Source: Thiobacillus sp. (GTDB lineage: Bacteria; Pseudomonadota; Gammaproteobacteria; Burkholderiales; Thiobacillaceae). Taken from it: a stretch of DNA of 5,173 nt. A program made the position numbers and the translations under genes. The notes under the pieces are model-generated. The model searched no databases, had not been told where the DNA came from, and saw nothing but the letters and a program-made list of their open reading frames with translations. This document shows, piece by piece, positions 1 through 5,173 of this stretch. Numbering within the stretch: position 1 is the stretch's first letter; every line of letters starts with the position of its first letter. The stretch lies in NCBI GenBank assembly GCA_024710445.1, contig JANJUT010000174.1, positions 1 to 5,173 of the forward strand, given 5' to 3'.

Positions 1-458
1 GCCTGGCGTAATCAGCCGGGGGCGAGCCGGCACGCGGCGTGGTGGTGCTGTCGGTTACGGTCGGTTTCATCACCAATCTGCCGAATGATCTGGTGGCAGC
101 CTTTCGCGCCACGCTGGAAGCGACCGCCGAGGCCGACCTGGTGCTGCACGTGATCGATTCCGCCAGCCCCGGGCGAGAGCGCCAGATCGAGGCGGTCGAC
201 AAGGTATTGCAGGAAATCGGCGCGGATGCCGCGCCGCAGCTTCGTGTCTACAACAAGCTTGATTTGACGGGTGTTGCGCCGGGAGTCGGGCGTGATGAAT
301 ATGGTAAACTGCAGAGCGTGTATGTGTCCGCGCAAACCGGCGCGGGGCTTGAACTTTTACGCGATGCACTGTCGGAAATCCTGCTGGCCAACCGGGCTCA
401 GGACGAAGCCGGTGCGCCAGATGAATCATCTCCCCAACCAACTGCTCACTCTACATAA
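1..458 (+). CDS. hflX: GTPase HflX, C-terminal part only (5' end outside window; apparent frame break near the edge)
   Basis: HflX is a ribosome-associated GTPase that splits stalled or heat-damaged 70S ribosomes. Only the second half of its G domain and the C-terminus are here. Visible elements are the TVGF part of switch II/G3 (57-68), the conserved stretch AAFRATLEAT, the G4 motif NKLD (252-263) and the G5 motif SAQTG (327-341), then a short variable tail ending at TAA 456-458. Two oddities occur near the edge. The G3 motif, normally DTVGF, reads VTVGF (GTT at 54-56), and the reading frame that carries these motifs meets a TAA at 9-11. Frame 1 upstream reads A-W-R-N-Q-P-G, and one extra G in the G run at 18-22 would join it smoothly to the HflX frame, so a 1-base indel is the simplest explanation. 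A GTG start at 39 would give a protein with no P-loop and is unlikely to be real. hflK follows after 5 nt. The family call is firm; whether the gene is intact is uncertain. Confidence 0.85.
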
Positions 459-463
459 ACGAT

Positions 464-1657
464 ATGGCCTGGAACGACCCGCAATGGGGCAATAAAGACA
501 ACCGCAAGAACAGTGGTCCGCCCGACCTGGACGAACTCTGGCGGCGCTTCAACCAGCGCCTCAATGGCATGTTTGGCAACAAGGACTCCGGCGGTGGCGG
601 CGGTGGAGATGGCTTGTCTCCGAGCGGCGTGCCGGGTGGCGGCAACCTGGTGGGCCTGCTGATCGGCGCATTGGTGCTGGTGTGGGTGGCGAGCGGATTC
701 TATATCGTCGATACCGGTCAGCGCGGTGTCGTGCTGCGTTTTGGAAAATATATCGAGACCACTACAGAGGGGCCGCATTGGCATTTACCGTGGCCGGTCG
801 AATCCCGCGAAATTGTTAACGTCGACCAAGTGCGCACAGTGGAAATCGGCTACCGTAACAATGTTAAAAGCAAGGTATTGCGTGAGTCGTTGATGCTGAC
901 GGACGATGAAAACATCATCGATCTGCAGTTTGCCGTGCAGTACATCCTGAAAAACCCTGTGGAGTTTCTGTTTGTGAACCGAGCGCCGGAAGACACGGTG
1001 CTGCAGGTGGCCGAGACCGCGATGCGCGAAATTGTCGGCAAGAACAAGATGGACTTCGTGCTGTACGAAGGCCGCGATGACATCGCGGCACGCGCCAAGG
1101 TATTGATGCAACAGATTCTTGATCGCTACAACACCGGCATCAGCGTCAGCCAGGTAACGCTACAGAACATTCAGCCGCCCGAGCAGGTTCAGGCTGCATT
1201 TGATGATGCGGTAAAGGCGAGCCAGGACCGTGAGCGTCTGAAGAATGAAGCCGAAGCCTATTTCAACGATGTGGTGCCGCGTGCGCGTGGTGTGGCGTCG
1301 CGCCTGAAGGAAGAAGCCGAGGGTTACAAACTGTCGGTGATCGCCAACGCGGAAGGTGAAGCCGCTCGTTTTGTGCAGATCCTGACCGAATATCAGAAAG
1401 CGCCGCAGGTCACGCGCCAGCGACTTTATCTCGACACCATGCAGACCGTGATGAACAACACCAGCAAAGTGGTGGTGGACCAGAAAGGCGGCAACAGCCT
1501 CTTGTACCTGCCACTCGATAAATTGCAGCAGATCGTCAATCAGCCATACAGCGGCGCGCCAGAAGTCCTGGCGCAGCCTTCGGTAGCCACGCCTGGATCG
1601 GTTGATACCCGATCGCGCGATGCCTTCCGTAACCGTGAGCGGGAGGACCGGCCATGA
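464..1657 (+). CDS. hflK: FtsH protease activity modulator HflK (SPFH/prohibitin family)
   Basis: HflK is an inner-membrane protein that assembles with HflC into a large cage around FtsH and controls its access to membrane substrates. The 397 residues show the family layout: a cytoplasmic N-terminus starting MAWNDPQWG with a PPDLDELW motif (19-26), a Gly-rich linker with six consecutive Gly (43-48), one transmembrane helix (about 61-82), then a periplasmic SPFH/band-7 domain beginning YIVDTGQRGVVLRFGKY (80-96). A long Glu/Ala-rich helical, coiled-coil region follows (about 240-310), then a Pro/Ser-rich, Arg-rich variable tail. Length is near the E. coli protein (about 419). The start is chosen because MAWN is the usual family N-terminus. 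No clear Shine-Dalgarno site precedes it, and the hflX stop lies only 5 nt upstream, which suggests translational coupling. The stop overlaps the hflC start by 4 nt. SPFH paralogues resemble one another, but the N-terminus, length and position before hflC identify this one as HflK. Confidence 0.97.
   Translation: MAWNDPQWGNKDNRKNSGPPDLDELWRRFNQRLNGMFGNKDSGGGGGGDGLSPSGVPGGGNLVGLLIGALVLVWVASGFYIVDTGQRGVVLRFGKYIETTTEGPHWHLPWPVESREIVNVDQVRTVEIGYRNNVKSKVLRESLMLTDDENIIDLQFAVQYILKNPVEFLFVNRAPEDTVLQVAETAMREIVGKNKMDFVLYEGRDDIAARAKVLMQQILDRYNTGISVSQVTLQNIQPPEQVQAAFDDAVKASQDRERLKNEAEAYFNDVVPRARGVASRLKEEAEGYKLSVIANAEGEAARFVQILTEYQKAPQVTRQRLYLDTMQTVMNNTSKVVVDQKGGNSLLYLPLDKLQQIVNQPYSGAPEVLAQPSVATPGSVDTRSRDAFRNREREDRP
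1642..1646 (+). promoter_or_regulatory. Strong Shine-Dalgarno site for hflC inside the end of hflK
   Basis: GGAGG lies 7 nt before the hflC ATG at 1654, within the last codons of hflK. Together with the ATGA overlap it supports both independent initiation and re-initiation at hflC, and it fixes the hflC start. Confidence 0.8.
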
Positions 1658-2535
1658 ACAAGAGCCTCGGTTCGTTGGTGATCGTCCTGTTGGTCGGCCT
1701 GATTGTCTTGAGTAGCAGCATGTATACGGTGGATCAGCGGCAAAATGCCCTGGTGTTCCAGCTCGGGGAAGTGGTGTCGGTGAAGAAAAGCCCCGGCCTG
1801 TATTTCAAGCTGCCGATGGTGCAAAACGTGCGTTACTTCGATACCCGCATTCTGACGCTGGACGCGGGTGACCCTGAGCGTTTCATCACCTCGGAAAAGA
1901 AGAACGTGCTGGTGGATTCGTTCATCAAGTGGCGCGTGATCGATGCGCGACAGTACTACGTGTCGGTAGGCGGCGATGAGAAACGCGCGGAGATTCGTCT
2001 GAATCAGACCGTCAACGATGGTCTTCGCGCCGAGTTTGGTCGGCGCACCATCAATGAAGTGGTTTCGGGGCGCCGTGAGGAGATCATGAAAACCATCCGT
2101 GCCAAGGCCGACCAGGATGCGCGCAAGATTGGCATCCAGGTGGTGGACGTGCGGATCAAGCGGGTTGATCTGCCGGAAACCGTGTCAGAGAACGTCTATC
2201 GCCGGATGGAAGCGGAGCGCAAGCAGGTCGCCAACGAATTGCGTTCGACCGGTGCGGCCGAAGCTGAAAAGATCAAGGCCGATGCCGACAAGCAGAAGGA
2301 TGTGATTGTTGCCGAAGCCTATCGCGACGCCCAGAGCGTCAAGGGTCTGGGCGATGCCAGGGCTTCCGCACTATATGCCTCGGCGTATGGACGGAATGCC
2401 GAGTTTTATGCGTTTTATCGCAGCATGCAGGCCTATCGCGAAAGCTTTAAAAGCAAGAGCGACGTGATGGTGCTCGACCCCAGTGCCGACTTCTTCAAAT
2501 ACATGAAGAATCCGCGTGCCGCTGGCGGTCAATGA
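1654..2535 (+). CDS. hflC: FtsH protease activity modulator HflC (SPFH/prohibitin family)
   Basis: HflC is the partner of HflK; the two alternate in the ring-shaped HflKC assembly that encloses FtsH hexamers in the inner membrane. The 293 residues contain an N-terminal membrane anchor (about 5-24, VIVLLVGLIVLSSS), then an SPFH domain starting YTVDQRQNALVFQLGE (24-39) and including the PGLYFKLP segment (47-54). A charged Ala/Glu/Lys-rich helix follows (about 183-235, with AEAEKIKADADKQK). The conserved C-terminal end has a DPSADFFKYMK segment (275-285) typical of HflC. Length matches the family (about 290-335). The start is supported by GGAGG 7 nt upstream and by the hydrophobic anchor beginning immediately after MNKS. 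The ATG overlaps the hflK stop (ATGA at 1654-1657), and the TGA stop overlaps the next gene's start in the same way (2532-2535), pointing to coupled, roughly stoichiometric synthesis. Confidence 0.97.
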   Translation: MNKSLGSLVIVLLVGLIVLSSSMYTVDQRQNALVFQLGEVVSVKKSPGLYFKLPMVQNVRYFDTRILTLDAGDPERFITSEKKNVLVDSFIKWRVIDARQYYVSVGGDEKRAEIRLNQTVNDGLRAEFGRRTINEVVSGRREEIMKTIRAKADQDARKIGIQVVDVRIKRVDLPETVSENVYRRMEAERKQVANELRSTGAAEAEKIKADADKQKDVIVAEAYRDAQSVKGLGDARASALYASAYGRNAEFYAFYRSMQAYRESFKSKSDVMVLDPSADFFKYMKNPRAAGGQ

Positions 2536-2720
2536 CCGGTTTCGACTGGCTGGCTGCAGTCGGATTGTTGCTGGTGATTGAGGGGATCATGCCGTTTGCC
2601 GCGCCCGCTATCTGGCGTGACGGCTTTCGCCGGATGCTGGAACTCACCGACGGCCAGTTGCGTTTTATTGGCGCTGCCTCGATGCTGGGCGGCGTTTTTT
2701 TGTTGATGATGTTGAGATGA
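2532..2720 (+). CDS. yjeT: DUF2065 family small inner-membrane protein (YjeT-like)
   Basis: This is a 62-residue protein of unknown function belonging to the DUF2065/YjeT family, which in E. coli also sits between hflC and purA. Two hydrophobic helices are visible, at about 6-24 (with the family-typical GLLLVIEG) and about 44-61 (IGAASMLGGVFLLMML). They are joined by a short polar loop containing the conserved-type segment LTDGQLRFIG (38-47). The predicted form is a helical hairpin in the inner membrane. Its ATG overlaps the hflC stop (ATGA) and has no good ribosome site of its own, so its translation probably depends on hflC. This linkage suggests, but does not prove, a role with the HflKC-FtsH complex. 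The family assignment rests on pattern, size and position together. Confidence 0.9.
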   Translation: MTGFDWLAAVGLLLVIEGIMPFAAPAIWRDGFRRMLELTDGQLRFIGAASMLGGVFLLMMLR

Positions 2721-2734
2721 ATTGTTGAATAGAG

Positions 2735-5013
<2,279 letters not shown>

Positions 5014-5034
5014 TGCCTGTCATTAAGGCTATAA

Positions 5035-5069
5035 AAGTAAAAAGCCGACACGAGGTCGGCTTTTTACTT
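5035..5069. terminator. Bidirectional intrinsic terminator between convergent purA and tRNA-Leu
   Basis: A perfect 15-bp inverted repeat (5035-5049 with 5055-5069) closes a 5-nt loop (ACGAG). The stem core is GCCGAC/GTCGGC, flanked by A5 on the left and T5 on the right. On the + strand the GC stem is followed by TTTTT (5061-5065), which suits ending the purA transcript. On the - strand the reverse complement also ends in TTTTT, and it begins 5 nt past the tRNA CCA end. One hairpin can therefore serve both converging units. Confidence 0.9.
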
Positions 5070-5074
5070 ACAAC

Positions 5075-5159
5075 TGGTGCCCAGAAGAGGACTCGAACCT
5101 CCACACCTTGCGGCACACGGACCTGAACCGTGCGCGTCTACCAATTCCGCCATCTGGGC
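5075..5159 (-). tRNA. tRNA-Leu(CAG)
   Basis: The - strand folds as a complete 85-nt class II tRNA. It has a perfect 7-bp acceptor stem (GCCCAGA with TCTGGGC), a 3-bp D stem GCG/CGC around a GAATTGGTAGA loop, and a perfect anticodon stem CACGG/CCGTG with loop TTCAGGT. It also has a long variable arm with stem CC/GG plus two wobbles around GCAA, and a T arm GGAGG-TTCGAGT-CCTCT with one G-U pair. The anticodon CAG (complement at 5123-5125) reads CTG, clearly the commonest leucine codon in the genes here. Discriminator A and an encoded CCA end are present. It converges on purA across the shared terminator; its promoter lies past the window edge apart from 14 nt. Confidence 0.97.
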
Positions 5160-5173
5160 AATAAGGCGCGCAT

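Noticed and set aside
39..458. A complete small GTPase-like gene starting at GTG 39
   Set aside because: The product would begin inside G3 without a P-loop, and the sequence is plainly the tail of HflX; the apparent start is produced by the upstream frame break.
2721..2734. A possible separate promoter or regulatory leader before hisZ
   Set aside because: The gap is only 14 nt with no hairpin or promoter-like pair, so it is best read as an ordinary intra-operon spacer.
5160..5173. Promoter for the tRNA-Leu gene in the last 14 bases
   Set aside because: The sequence is too short to judge a -10 or -35 element; only a GC-rich stretch followed by TTATT before the tRNA 5' end is visible.

Overview
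The window is a compact, almost gap-free gene cluster from a proteobacterium, most likely a betaproteobacterium. The order is hflX (3' part only) - hflK - hflC - DUF2065/yjeT - hisZ - purA, all on the + strand. It is followed by a shared terminator hairpin and a tRNA-Leu(CAG) gene on the - strand. The order hflX-hflK-hflC-(DUF2065)-hisZ-purA is a familiar betaproteobacterial arrangement, usually with hfq just upstream. A separate HisZ implies a short-form HisG elsewhere in the genome. The HflK N-terminus resembles Nitrosomonadales-type proteins, but that finer placement is an inference from memory and not a database result.

Layout: 1-458 holds the end of the HflX GTPase, with an apparent frame break and a lost G3 aspartate near the window edge. 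464-1657 is hflK and 1654-2535 is hflC, the paired SPFH/prohibitin-like inner-membrane proteins that surround and modulate the FtsH protease. 2532-2720 is a 62-residue two-helix membrane protein of the DUF2065 (YjeT) family. 2735-3700 is hisZ, the regulatory subunit of ATP phosphoribosyltransferase. 3715-5013 is purA, adenylosuccinate synthetase. A perfect 15-bp inverted repeat at 5035-5069 can terminate transcription from both sides, and the tRNA lies at 5075-5159.

The genes are packed like one operon. hflK/hflC and hflC/DUF2065 overlap by 4 nt (ATGA), the other gaps are 5 to 14 nt, and only hflC and purA have strong Shine-Dalgarno sites. Functionally there is a translation/ribosome-rescue and membrane-proteostasis block (HflX, HflK, HflC, DUF2065) followed by a nucleotide/histidine block (HisZ, PurA). 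The last two are linked biochemically because the first step of histidine synthesis consumes the ATP purine ring and PurA commits IMP to AMP.

I see no new defence, mobile or regulatory system. The points worth a second look are the damaged-looking hflX end, a HisZ that lacks the usual betaproteobacterial C-terminal tail with no room left for it, and the tightly coupled, uncharacterised DUF2065 membrane protein.
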